A stretch of 64,000 nt of DNA from Massilia terrae (GTDB lineage: Bacteria > Pseudomonadota > Gammaproteobacteria > Burkholderiales > Burkholderiaceae_D), in assembly GCF_024753145.1 (NCBI RefSeq), contig NZ_JANUGU010000012.1, forward strand, positions 34,559-98,558. The letters are read 5' to 3'. Of the stretch, positions 35,663-43,742 are shown piece by piece (within the stretch, counting starts at the first letter, position 1; every line of letters begins with the position of its first letter). A program made the position numbers and the translations under genes. The notes beneath the pieces were generated by a model. That model saw only the letters and a program-made list of their open reading frames with translations. It made no database searches and was not told the origin of the DNA.

Positions 35663-38239
35663 ATGAGCCGTCCCGGCGACGATGCGCCCGCGTCCCCCAC
35701 ACCGCCATCCGCCGCGGTCCAGGCCAGCGGCCCGATGGGCGCCGGCGTCGTGCCGCTCGACCAGCGGCACCTGAATTTCCTGTTCGACCATGTCGCCGAC
35801 GTCATCTTCTTCCTCGAAGTGCTGGGCGCCGACCGCTACCGCTTTGTCGCCGTCAACCAGCGCTTCGCCGGCACGACTGGTTTGCGCGTGGCCGACGTGA
35901 TCGGCAAGGAGATCGACGAGGTCATTCCGCCGGCCTCGCTGGAACTGGTCAAGCGGCATTATCGGCAAGCAATCGAGACCGGCAAGACGCAGCACTGGGA
36001 AGAGGTATCGAACTATCCGAGCGGCACCAAGACGGGCGAAGTCAGCGTCTCGCCGGCGATCGAGGCCGATGGCGGCTGCTGCTTCCTGATGGGCGTGGTG
36101 CACGACGTGACCGAGCAGCGCCGCCGCCAGCAGGAACTGTCGATCCTTGAGCAGCGCTGGCGCCTGGCCCTCGAATTCTCGGGCGCCGGCGCCTGGGAGT
36201 GGCAGGCCGACACCGGCCTGCTGACGGTCTTTCCGGCCTGGCAGGACATTGTCGGCATGGCCGTCGCCCCGCTGCGGACGACGCGCGCCGCATTGGCGAG
36301 CTGGGCGCATCCGGATGACGTTGCGGACATCGAGCATGCCGTGGCCGGCCTGCTGTCCGGGCGCAGCGAGCGGCTCGATGTCGAGGGCCGCGTGCGCCAT
36401 CGCGACGGCAGCTGGATCTGGATCCGCGCCCAGGGCAAGCTGATGGTGGACACCGGCGGCAAGCCCAAGCGCATGCTGGGCACGATCACCGACATCTCGG
36501 CCATCAAGTCGATCCAGCACGAGCTCGAACTGGGCGCGATCGTGTTCCAGAACAGCCACGAGGCGATCGCGGTGGTCGATCCCGGCGGCCGCATCCTGAC
36601 CGTCAACCCGGCGTTCACGCGCATGCGCGGCTATTTGCCCGACGAGATCGTGGGGAAGGCGCCACGGGTCTACAACGCGGGCCTGGACGACGCCAATATC
36701 TACGACGCGATCTGGGAACAGCTGCACGCCACCGGGCAATGGTGCGGAGAATTGTGGAGCCGGCACAAGGATGGCCATGTGATCGCCGAATACCGCAGCA
36801 TCGCCGCGGCCTGCGGCGCCGACCGGCAAGTGCGCTACTACATCGAGATCGGCACCGACGTCACGGAGACCAAGAAGGCGGAAGAGCTGGCCTGGCGCCA
36901 GGGCAATTACGACGCGCTCACGGGCCTGCCCAACCGCCAGCTGTTCCTCGACCGGCTGGGCCAGGCCATCGAGCGCGCGCGCGAGGAGGGGGGCGGCTTC
37001 ACTTTGCTGGTCATCGACCTCGACCGCTTCAAGGACGTCAATGAAACCCTCGGCCACTCGAAGGGCGACCTGATCCTGAAGGAAGCGGCCCGGCGGCTGA
37101 TCGACGGCACCGGCGAAAACGATACCGTGGCCCGCTTCGGCGCCGATGAATTCGCCGTCCTGCTGCGCTCGGCCTTCCAGCCGGGCGCCGATCGGCAGGC
37201 GGTCGGCGAGGCCGCCCAGGCCATCATCGATTCGATGGCGCAGCCCTTCCTGGTCGGCGACGAAACCCTGCACCTGTCCGCCAGCGTGGGCATCACCCAC
37301 TATCCGAAGGACGCCACCGACATGGAAAGCCTGGTCAAGCATGCCAACCAGGCCATGCACACGGCGAAGGAGCAGGGCCGCAACCGCTACGCCTATTTCT
37401 CGCACATCATGCAGGAGCGGGCCCAGGCCCGGCGCCAGCTGATCAAGGATTTGCGCGCCTGCATCGCGGCCGAGCGGCTGAAGGTGCATTACCAGCCCAT
37501 CATCTGCCTGGAAACGGGGCAGATGCGCAAGGCGGAGTCGCTGGTGCGCTGGAATCATCCTCAGAAGGGACCGATCAGCCCGGTGGAATTCATTCCCTTG
37601 TGCGAGGAAACAGGGCTGATCGTCGAGCTGGGCGAGCAGATCTTCAAGACCGTGGTCCGCGATGTCGGCCGGTGGATCCGCGACAACCACGCCGAGATGC
37701 AAGTGAGCATCAACGTGTCGCCGGTGCAGCTGCTGTCCGGGCACGAAGTCAGCGAGCGCTGCTTCCGCATGGCGCGCAATGCCGGGATTCCGGACCGCAC
37801 CCTGGTGATCGAAGTGACCGAGGGCATGCTCCTCGATAACAATCCTTTCGTCATCCAGCAACTGCGCCAGATCGTCGACCATGGCATGGAGCTGGCGCTG
37901 GACGATTTCGGCACCGGCTATTCCTCGCTGTCCTACCTGAAGAAGTTCAATTTCCATTTCCTGAAGATCGACCGCGCCTTCGTCATGCACCTGGCGGCCG
38001 GCACCACCGACTATGCGCTGTGCGACGCCATCATCACGATGGCGCACAAGCTCGGCATGCAGGTGATCGCGGAAGGCGTGGAGACCGAAGAGCAGATGCG
38101 GCTGCTGCGCGAGGCCGGCTGCGACTTCGGCCAGGGCCTGCTGTTTTCGCGTCCCGTACCCGCCGATGAACTGGGCGGCTGGCTGGCATCGGGCGCACCG
38201 CCGTGGATCGGGCCGGGCACGCCATTCCCCGATGTTTAG
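35663..38239 (+). CDS. PAS-PAS-PAS-GGDEF-EAL protein, probable c-di-GMP phosphodiesterase
   Basis: 858 residues from ATG 35663, preceded by GGAAGAAGAG; ATG 35645 is in frame but has no ribosome site. Three PAS domains (about residues 30-150, 160-285, 290-415) precede a GGDEF domain whose signature is GADEF (493-497), probably inactive as a cyclase, and an EAL domain. The EAL signature reads ESLVR (E625), with VEVTEG-type, DDFGTGYSS, LKIDRAF and EGVE motifs kept, so hydrolysis is plausible. No membrane segment: a cytosolic sensor. Confidence 0.9.
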   Translation: MSRPGDDAPASPTPPSAAVQASGPMGAGVVPLDQRHLNFLFDHVADVIFFLEVLGADRYRFVAVNQRFAGTTGLRVADVIGKEIDEVIPPASLELVKRHYRQAIETGKTQHWEEVSNYPSGTKTGEVSVSPAIEADGGCCFLMGVVHDVTEQRRRQQELSILEQRWRLALEFSGAGAWEWQADTGLLTVFPAWQDIVGMAVAPLRTTRAALASWAHPDDVADIEHAVAGLLSGRSERLDVEGRVRHRDGSWIWIRAQGKLMVDTGGKPKRMLGTITDISAIKSIQHELELGAIVFQNSHEAIAVVDPGGRILTVNPAFTRMRGYLPDEIVGKAPRVYNAGLDDANIYDAIWEQLHATGQWCGELWSRHKDGHVIAEYRSIAAACGADRQVRYYIEIGTDVTETKKAEELAWRQGNYDALTGLPNRQLFLDRLGQAIERAREEGGGFTLLVIDLDRFKDVNETLGHSKGDLILKEAARRLIDGTGENDTVARFGADEFAVLLRSAFQPGADRQAVGEAAQAIIDSMAQPFLVGDETLHLSASVGITHYPKDATDMESLVKHANQAMHTAKEQGRNRYAYFSHIMQERAQARRQLIKDLRACIAAERLKVHYQPIICLETGQMRKAESLVRWNHPQKGPISPVEFIPLCEETGLIVELGEQIFKTVVRDVGRWIRDNHAEMQVSINVSPVQLLSGHEVSERCFRMARNAGIPDRTLVIEVTEGMLLDNNPFVIQQLRQIVDHGMELALDDFGTGYSSLSYLKKFNFHFLKIDRAFVMHLAAGTTDYALCDAIITMAHKLGMQVIAEGVETEEQMRLLREAGCDFGQGLLFSRPVPADELGGWLASGAPPWIGPGTPFPDV

Positions 38240-38340
38240 CAACGGCTTCATGTGGCTGTATGACGATATCCAGGCGTGCAGCGCCTTGGCCACGATGGCG
38301 CATATGCCTCGGCGATCAACTCGGCGGTTGGTCCGTAAGC

Positions 38341-38386
38341 AAAGAGATACCGTCGTTCCCGCCTGCGCGGGAACGACGTTCTCTTT
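38341..38386. terminator. Bidirectional terminator made from a dRS3/REP-like palindrome
   Basis: AAAGAGA (38341-38347) pairs with TCTCTTT (38380-38386) around the perfect palindrome CGTCGTTCCCGC-CTGC-GCGGGAACGACG (38351-38378). A/T runs flank both sides, and it lies between convergent genes, so it can stop transcription from both. Confidence 0.7.
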
Positions 38387-38394
38387 AAAACTAG

Positions 38395-38850
38395 CTAAGG
38401 CAGCGGCACCTGTTGCACCGGTCCGCTCTGGGCCTTGATAAACCCTTCCAGCGCGACCGACAAAGCCTCCAGCGAACTTTTTCCCACGGCCTGTTCAAGG
38501 TAGTGGTACTGCTGCTCGATCAGCGGCGCCATCTCGTCGATCAGCGCATCGCCTTTCGGCGCCAGGCTGACCATCACGCGGCGGTGGTCGCTTTCCACAC
38601 GGATGCGCTGCACCAGCCCGGTTTCCTCCATGCGCGCCAGGATGCCGGCCATGCTGCTGCTGAGAATCTGGCACAGCGCGCACAGTTCGCGCGGTTCGAG
38701 CTGGCCGTGTTCGTCCAGCGCGCGCAGCAGGCGCCACTGCTGCTCGGTCAAGCCGTAGTGCTGGATGATGGGGCGGAAATGCGACAGCAGCGCGTCGCGC
38801 GCGCTCAAGAATTGCTGCGGCAAATTGCGATGTTTGAAACGCTTGGCCAT
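38395..38850 (-). CDS. MarR-family regulator (HpaR-like)
   Basis: 151 residues from ATG 38850, with AGGAGG 4 bases upstream (38855-38860); a longer frame exists but lacks this site. The winged helix (LEPRELCALCQILSSSMAGILARMEETGLVQRI, DHRRVMVSLAPKGDALI) is typical of MarR, and FFRPII-like and LTEQQWRLLRALDE are HpaR-like. No homoprotocatechuate genes are adjacent; the neighbour it faces is a CoA-transferase gene. Two palindromic operators lie between them, so it probably represses both genes until a small aromatic or acyl ligand binds. Confidence 0.9.
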   Translation of the reverse strand: MAKRFKHRNLPQQFLSARDALLSHFRPIIQHYGLTEQQWRLLRALDEHGQLEPRELCALCQILSSSMAGILARMEETGLVQRIRVESDHRRVMVSLAPKGDALIDEMAPLIEQQYHYLEQAVGKSSLEALSVALEGFIKAQSGPVQQVPLP

Positions 38851-38876
38851 TCTGCCTCCTGACGGGAAGGTTGACT

Positions 38877-38917
38877 TCACTAGCATGCTAGTGATTTAAT
38901 CACTCATATAGTAGTGA
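38877..38917. promoter_or_regulatory. Tandem MarR operators
   Basis: Site 1 is the perfect 18-bp palindrome TCACTAGCATGCTAGTGA (38877-38894). Site 2, TCACTCATATAGTAGTGA (38900-38917), has the same length and the same TCACT...AGTGA ends. Centres are 23 bases apart, about two helical turns. Both lie between the divergent MarR and CoA-transferase genes. Confidence 0.75.
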
Positions 38918-38961
38918 ATTATAAGGCCCCGGCGGCTCCCCGCTGCCAGAAACGAGACATC

Positions 38962-40488
38962 ATGAACCTGCACGACCTCCCCTCCAGCTTCGACCAATAC
39001 CAGGACCGCATCCGCCATCCCCTCTTGCGGCAACGCATCACCAGTGCCGCCGCGGCGGCGGCCTTGATCAAGGATGGCATGACCGTCGGCATGAGCGGCT
39101 TTACCCGCGCCGGCGACGCCAAGGCGGTGCCGCTAGCGCTGGCCGAACAGGCGCGCCGTGCGCCGCTGAAGATCACCTTGATGACCGGCGCCTCGCTCGG
39201 CGGCGAGGTCGACCGGGTGCTGACGGAAGCCGGTGCGCTGGCGCGCCGCATGCCGTTCCAGACCGACCCCACGCTGCGCGCCGCGATCAACCGCGGCGAA
39301 GTCATGTTCATCGACCAGCACCTGTCCGAACCTGTCGAGCACCTGCGCGCCGGCCAGATCGCGCCGATCGACATCGCGGTGATCGAAGCCGTCGCCATCA
39401 CCGACAGCGGCGCCATCGTGCCGACCACCTCGGTCGGCAACAACGCCAGCTTCGCGATCCTGGCCGACAAGGTGATCGTCGAGATCAACCTGGCGCACTC
39501 GCTGGCGCTGGAAGGGCTGCACGATATCTTCATCCCGAAACGGCGGCCGCAGCGCGAGCCGATGCCGCTGATGACGGCGCGCGACCGCATCGGCACCAGC
39601 GCCATCATGATCCCGCCCGAGAAGATCGCGGCCATCGTCATCACCGACCAGCGCGACAGCTGCTCGACCGTGCTGGAGCCCGATGCGGACACGGCGGCGA
39701 TCGCGGCCCACCTGGTGGCGTTCTTCGAGCGCGAAGTGGCGGCCGGGCGGCTGGGAGAGAACCTGCTGCCGCTGCAGGCCGGCATCGGCAACATCGCCAA
39801 TGCCGTGATGTGCGGTTTCATCGACAGCCCGTTCCAGCACCTGACCATGTATTCCGAGGTGCTGCAGGATTCGACCTTCGACCTGTTCGATGCCGGCAAG
39901 CTCGACTTCGCTTCCGGCTCGTCGATCACGCTGTCGTCGCGCCGCAGCGAGCAGGTGTTGGGCGACATCGGCCGCTACAAGGACCGGCTGGTGCTGCGGC
40001 CGCAGGAGGTGAGCAACCATCCGGAACTGGTGCGCCGGCTCGGCATCATCGCGATCAATACCGCGCTGGAGGCCGATATCTACGGCAACGTCAACTCGAC
40101 CCATGTGGGCGGCACCCACATGATGAACGGCATCGGCGGCTCGGGCGACTTCGCGCGCAATGCCTCGCTGGCGGTGTTCGCCACCAAGTCGGTGGCCAAG
40201 GGCGGCAAGGTGTCGAGCATCGTGCCGATGGTGTCGCACGTGGACCATAACGAGCACGACGTCGACATCATCGTCACCGAGATCGGGCTGGCCGACCTGC
40301 GCGGCCTGGCGCCGCGCGAACGCGCCCCGGTGATCATCGAACACTGCGTGGCCGAACCCTACCGGCAAATGCTGCGCGACTATGTGGCGGCGGCGAACCA
40401 GCGCGGCGGCCACACGCCGCACCTGCTGGAGCATGCCTTTGACTGGCATGTGCGCTACGCCGCCACCGGCTCGATGCTGCCGGAATAA
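38962..40488 (+). CDS. Acetyl-CoA hydrolase / succinyl-CoA:acetate CoA-transferase family
   Basis: 508 residues from ATG 38962. The class I CoA-transferase fold is shown by the N-terminal ALIKDGMTVGMSGFTRAGD region, catalytic Glu E299 in MYSEVLQDSTFDLFD, and the glycine-rich GGSGDFARNA loop near the C-terminus. Such enzymes (Ach1, ScpC/Cat1, AarC) move CoA between acetate, propionate and succinate. It is cytosolic and divergent from the MarR gene with a shared operator region, so substrate-induced control is likely. Preferred acids cannot be told from sequence. Confidence 0.92.
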   Translation: MNLHDLPSSFDQYQDRIRHPLLRQRITSAAAAAALIKDGMTVGMSGFTRAGDAKAVPLALAEQARRAPLKITLMTGASLGGEVDRVLTEAGALARRMPFQTDPTLRAAINRGEVMFIDQHLSEPVEHLRAGQIAPIDIAVIEAVAITDSGAIVPTTSVGNNASFAILADKVIVEINLAHSLALEGLHDIFIPKRRPQREPMPLMTARDRIGTSAIMIPPEKIAAIVITDQRDSCSTVLEPDADTAAIAAHLVAFFEREVAAGRLGENLLPLQAGIGNIANAVMCGFIDSPFQHLTMYSEVLQDSTFDLFDAGKLDFASGSSITLSSRRSEQVLGDIGRYKDRLVLRPQEVSNHPELVRRLGIIAINTALEADIYGNVNSTHVGGTHMMNGIGGSGDFARNASLAVFATKSVAKGGKVSSIVPMVSHVDHNEHDVDIIVTEIGLADLRGLAPRERAPVIIEHCVAEPYRQMLRDYVAAANQRGGHTPHLLEHAFDWHVRYAATGSMLPE

Positions 40489-40778
40489 TCAGCTCAGCAG
40501 GATGTTGTCTTGATGTGAGCGCGCCTGCTGGATAAAGGCCTTGGGCGGCTGGCCAAGCGCCCTGACGAAGGCGCGCCGCATGCGCTCTTCGTCGTCGAAT
40601 CCGGTCGCCGCCGCGATCCGCGCGATCGAGCTGTGGCCGTCGTCGATCATGGTCCTGGCCACTTCCAGCCGCAGCTTTTCGATCGCCTTGGCCGGCGCCA
40701 TGCCGGTCTGGGTCTGGAATACCTGGCTGAAGTGGCGCACGCTCCAGTGGACGTGATCGGCCAGGTGCTGCCCGCCTT
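40489..40778 (-). pseudogene. AraC-family regulator, C-terminal remnant
   Basis: On the minus strand the frame encodes the second half of an AraC/GlxA DNA-binding domain (HLADHVHWSVRHFSQVFQ, AKAIEKLRLEVARTMI, IARIAAATGFDDEERMRRAFVRALGQPP), ending at 40489. Upstream of about QGGQ the sequence stops resembling any regulator because it is the antisense of the SDR remnant. The N-terminal ~200 residues are gone. No start codon is credible. Confidence 0.8.
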
Positions 40779-40993
40779 GGGTGAATACCGACTTGATCCA
40801 CAAGAGCGACGATCCGCGCGCGATGCCGCTGGGGGCGTTCATCGAGGAGACGATGGCCGGCCTGGCGACAGGTGCGGATGAGGTGGTGGTCGAACAGGCG
40901 AAGCAGCTGCGTGCCAATCCGGGGCCGAACGAGCATGCGTTGGTGAACGGGCTCAACGAGATGCTGGTGGCCAACCCGATACCGCTCGCCTAA
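40779..40993 (+). pseudogene. SDR oxidoreductase (DltE-like), C-terminal remnant
   Basis: Reads VNTDLIHKSDDPRAMPLGAF, then IEETMAGLATGADEVVVEQA and NPGPNEHALVNGLNEML, the C-terminal ~70 residues of a short-chain dehydrogenase of the DltE-like type (after the active-site Tyr-Lys). The Rossmann N-terminus is missing, replaced directly by the AraC remnant on the other strand. ATG 40781 is unlikely to serve as a real start. Confidence 0.75.
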
Positions 40994-41046
40994 ACTGCCG
41001 GTTGAATTATCGCGCTCGTCATGGCTGGCGTGGGCGCGTAGTCATC

Positions 41047-41052
41047 TATAAT
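41047..41052 (+). promoter_or_regulatory. -10 box before J-domain gene
   Basis: A perfect TATAAT 64 bases before the start; no good -35 box at 16-18 bases. Confidence 0.35.
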
Positions 41053-41115
41053 TCCTGTCGACTATCGCGCTTCCTTGCTTTGACCCTTCACTCGCTCTTC
41101 TGACAACAGTAATTC

Positions 41116-42234
41116 ATGAAACTGACTAATGCCCGGCACTCGCTCAGCATCGCTGAATCCCGCGCCAAGGATTCCCACTCGCGTGTCCGCAGGCAATTCA
41201 ACACCTTAATCAAGAAACTTGAAGCTGCGCGCCGTCGGCTGGCCGATTGGGAAGCGGCCTTGCCTGGCATCATGAACGAGGCCGAGCGCGAGTTTCACCC
41301 CCTTGCCCAAGCCTATTCGGTGCATCAACGGGAAATGTTGGTACTGTTGGACCAGATGCACCAACACCGTTCGTTAGGCAAAAGAGAACGCGCGAAGCTG
41401 TCCGACTTCATCTGTACGCTGGCGCTTGAGCTGATGGCCGGCGGCGACGATGTCGAGTTCAAGGATATCTACAACCGCCATAGCGGCGGTGACTTCGACG
41501 AGGAAACTGAGCAGGACGATGCCATTTCTCTCAGCATGATCGCAGATATCCTGGGCCTGCAAATGGACGACGATGACCTGCGTTCCCCCGAGGACATGCT
41601 TGAGGCGATGGCGGCGCGCGAAGGGCAAGGCTTCAGTGAGGAACAGCCGGCTGGGCGTGCCAAGGCGGGCGCACGTCGCAAGTCGGCCAGTGCGCTGGCG
41701 CAGGAACGGCGCCAAGCGGCGGCGGAGGATGAACTCAAGCAATCGGTGCGCGATATTTTCCGCAAGCTGGCCAGCGGCTTGCACCCGGATCGCGAGCCGG
41801 ACGCTGACCAGCGCGAGCGAAAGACGGCCCTGATGCAGCGCGTGAATGTGGCATACAAGGCGCAAGATCTGCTAAGTCTGCTGGACCTACAGTGGGAAGC
41901 TCAACAGATCGATCAGGCCGATCTGAACAGCCTGAGCGAAGAGAGGATCAAGGCGTACAACAACATTCTCGAGCGTCAGCTGCGCGAAACCCGAAGCGAG
42001 CTTGATGGTATCGAGCAGAATGCCGTGATGGATAGTGGGGGGCGACTGCGCCGACGCCCCACGCCTCAGCTGCTATTGCGCTGCCTGCGCGTGGATATTG
42101 CTGAAATGCGCGCCAAGGTGAACACCATCACCATCGAGCTGAACGAGTTTAAGGACATTAAGAAGCTCAAGGCATGGCTCAAAACGTATTCGCCTGCGGT
42201 AAGGCACGACTACGATGACGTCTACTGGTTCTGA
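41116..42234 (+). CDS. J-domain (DnaJ-like) protein with long coiled coil
   Basis: 372 residues. Residues ~1-105 are charged helices, probably coiled coil (SHSRVRRQFNTLIKKLEAARRR). An acidic linker follows, then a J domain from ~205 with HPDR (H223-P224-D225), the motif that stimulates Hsp70 ATPase. A C-terminal helical region (to DVYWF) has no known match. No Gly/Phe or zinc-finger domain, so it is not a general DnaJ but a specialised recruiter of DnaK. Ribosome site is weak. Its base composition looks lower in GC than its neighbours. Confidence 0.8.
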   Translation: MKLTNARHSLSIAESRAKDSHSRVRRQFNTLIKKLEAARRRLADWEAALPGIMNEAEREFHPLAQAYSVHQREMLVLLDQMHQHRSLGKRERAKLSDFICTLALELMAGGDDVEFKDIYNRHSGGDFDEETEQDDAISLSMIADILGLQMDDDDLRSPEDMLEAMAAREGQGFSEEQPAGRAKAGARRKSASALAQERRQAAAEDELKQSVRDIFRKLASGLHPDREPDADQRERKTALMQRVNVAYKAQDLLSLLDLQWEAQQIDQADLNSLSEERIKAYNNILERQLRETRSELDGIEQNAVMDSGGRLRRRPTPQLLLRCLRVDIAEMRAKVNTITIELNEFKDIKKLKAWLKTYSPAVRHDYDDVYWF

Positions 42235-42317
42235 TCCATCGGCTTTTCGCACCGCTCGGTGATGCTGCGTTGTACCGGAAATGGACCGGACCTGGTATTT
42301 CCAACGCTGGAAACAAA

Positions 42318-42343
42318 AACGCCAGCCTGGATGGGCTGGCGTT
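42318..42343 (-). terminator. tRNA-type terminator now ending the cupin operon
   Basis: Perfect 10-bp stem AACGCCAGCC/GGCTGGCGTT with a 6-base loop, followed on the minus strand by a T run (GTTTTTGTTT). Same design as the terminators after both tRNA-Phe genes, but here it follows only 12 bases of tRNA. Confidence 0.75.
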
Positions 42344-42359
42344 CTCGCTAAAGCATTCT

Positions 42360-42371
42360 TGGTGGCCCGGG
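42360..42371 (-). pseudogene. tRNA-Phe 3'-end fragment (12 nt)
   Basis: On the minus strand CCCGGGCCACCA equals the last 12 bases of tRNA-Phe including CCA, joined to its terminator. The match stops abruptly at 42371. The stop codon of the cupin gene lies 5 bases upstream. Together, 42311-42371 matches 45098-45158 at about 85% (my count). Confidence 0.65.
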
Positions 42372-42376
42372 AAATC

Positions 42377-42790
42377 TCATTCGAATGGCGTCGTCAGTTC
42401 CTTCTCATTCGTGTCCACGACGAAAACCGCGAGCAGCTTGGCCGGCTCCGTCGTGCTGGCATTGGCACTGACGCCGTGCCGGTCGCCAGGCATCTCAGAG
42501 AAATTCTGACCTGCTTTGTAAATGGTCTCAGGTCCGTCGTTGACCTGGCTGCGGATCGCCCCCTCCAGCACCGTCGCGTAGATGAAGGCGGACTTGGGAT
42601 GTGTATGGCCAGGTGAAAAGCCGCCTGGACCGTATTCGACCAGCACGCCCTTGAGGCTCTTGCCCGGAACATTAGGCAGTTCGTGTTGGTAGACCAGGGT
42701 TACCCTGGCGTTCTTCGCCTTCGGCGCTTCGGCATGGACACCAGCAAATGGCAGACTGGCGACCAGCAGGGAAAGAATCATGCGTTTCAC
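42377..42790 (-). CDS. Exported cupin protein
   Basis: 137 residues from GTG 42790, chosen because AAGGGAGA lies 6 bases upstream; ATG 42781 would be too far. Signal peptide MILSLLVASLPFAGVHA. The cupin barrel has GHTHPKSAFIYATVLEG (metal-binding His pair) and PGDRHGVSANAS. Small secreted cupins are often paired with NAD(P)-binding proteins, as here, 11 bases downstream of one. Enzymatic role unknown. Confidence 0.82.
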   Translation of the reverse strand: MKRMILSLLVASLPFAGVHAEAPKAKNARVTLVYQHELPNVPGKSLKGVLVEYGPGGFSPGHTHPKSAFIYATVLEGAIRSQVNDGPETIYKAGQNFSEMPGDRHGVSANASTTEPAKLLAVFVVDTNEKELTTPFE

Positions 42791-42801
42791 GAAGTTCTCC
42801 C

Positions 42802-43557
42802 TTAGTTTGCGGACCTGGCGCTGCGCAGCCATTCGTCGAGACCGATGCGGCCGAGGCGCGCTTCGCCCAGAGGCACCAGCGAGTGTTCGCCGACCTTGCC
42901 GCCGAAGTAGCGGGCCTCGGGATCACTGACAACCTGGCGCGGGTCGCCGACCGCTTTGAGGTAGCGGGCGATGAATTCGTTGAGCGGTGCGCGTTCCGGG
43001 CCGGCGATCTCGACAATGCCCATGCGCGGCGCCGCCAGCGCGACTTCGGCAACGTTCGCCGCCACGTCGTCCGATGCGATGGGCTGGAACTGGCCGGGCG
43101 CCAGCTTAACGACGTTGCCGACCATACCCGAATCGGCAATGCCGCCGAGGAATTCCATGAACTGGGTCGCGCGGACGATGGTATAAGGAATGCCGGAAGC
43201 CACAATCGCTTCTTCTTGTGCGACCTTGGCGCGGAAATAGCCGTTGTCAGGCATCCGGTCGGTCCCGGCGATGGAGAGCGCAACGTGGTGGCGGACGCCG
43301 GCTGCGGCTTCCGCCGCAAGCAGATTTCGGCTGGACGTCTGGAAAAATTCCATCACTGCATGGTCTTCCCATGAGGGCGAATTAGCGAGGTCGATCACCA
43401 CTTGCGCGCCGGTCAAAGCCTGCTGCAGGCCCTCGCCGGTGATGCTGTTGATACCGCTTTTAGGCGAACCGGCGATGACCTCGTGGCCGCCCCGGCGAAG
43501 AATGGTGACGGTTTTCGAGCCGATCAGCCCGGTACCGCCAATAACGACGATTTTCAT
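42802..43557 (-). CDS. NAD(P)-binding NmrA-like oxidoreductase/epimerase
   Basis: 251 residues. N-terminal KIVVIGGTGLIGSKTV is the extended/atypical SDR dinucleotide motif; QVVIDLANSP and IPYTIVRATQFMEFLGGI follow the NmrA/TMR-like pattern. No classic YxxxK catalytic pair is evident, so it may sense redox cofactor ratio rather than catalyse. AAAGGT lies 6 bases before the ATG. First gene of a two-gene operon with the cupin. Confidence 0.85.
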   Translation of the reverse strand: MKIVVIGGTGLIGSKTVTILRRGGHEVIAGSPKSGINSITGEGLQQALTGAQVVIDLANSPSWEDHAVMEFFQTSSRNLLAAEAAAGVRHHVALSIAGTDRMPDNGYFRAKVAQEEAIVASGIPYTIVRATQFMEFLGGIADSGMVGNVVKLAPGQFQPIASDDVAANVAEVALAAPRMGIVEIAGPERAPLNEFIARYLKAVGDPRQVVSDPEARYFGGKVGEHSLVPLGEARLGRIGLDEWLRSARSAN

Positions 43558-43601
43558 GATCTACCTTTCACATTGAAGAAGCACTTGCGATCTTCCCTGG
43601 C

Positions 43602-43638
43602 TATAAGACGTTATAGGTCGGCGTTTTGTGACAGGCAA
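43602..43638 (-). promoter_or_regulatory. Promoter/operator of the NmrA-like/cupin operon
   Basis: On the minus strand TTGCCT (43633-43638), 17 bases, TATAAC (43610-43615). The palindrome TATAA-CGTC-TTATA (43602-43615) overlaps the -10 box and is a candidate repressor site; no regulator gene is adjacent. Confidence 0.5.
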
Positions 43639-43742
43639 TCGTCGATTTTTGGCAGTCAACCAGATTTTTTTGTGCAGCCGGCCTAAACCGGCCTCAGGGG
43701 CGCTTCGTCCATCGGCGCGATCCGCCGAATAGAATCAAATGG

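Noticed and set aside
38395..38886. Longer start of the MarR gene at 38886
   Set aside because: It would run through the operator; AGGAGG is positioned for ATG 38850.
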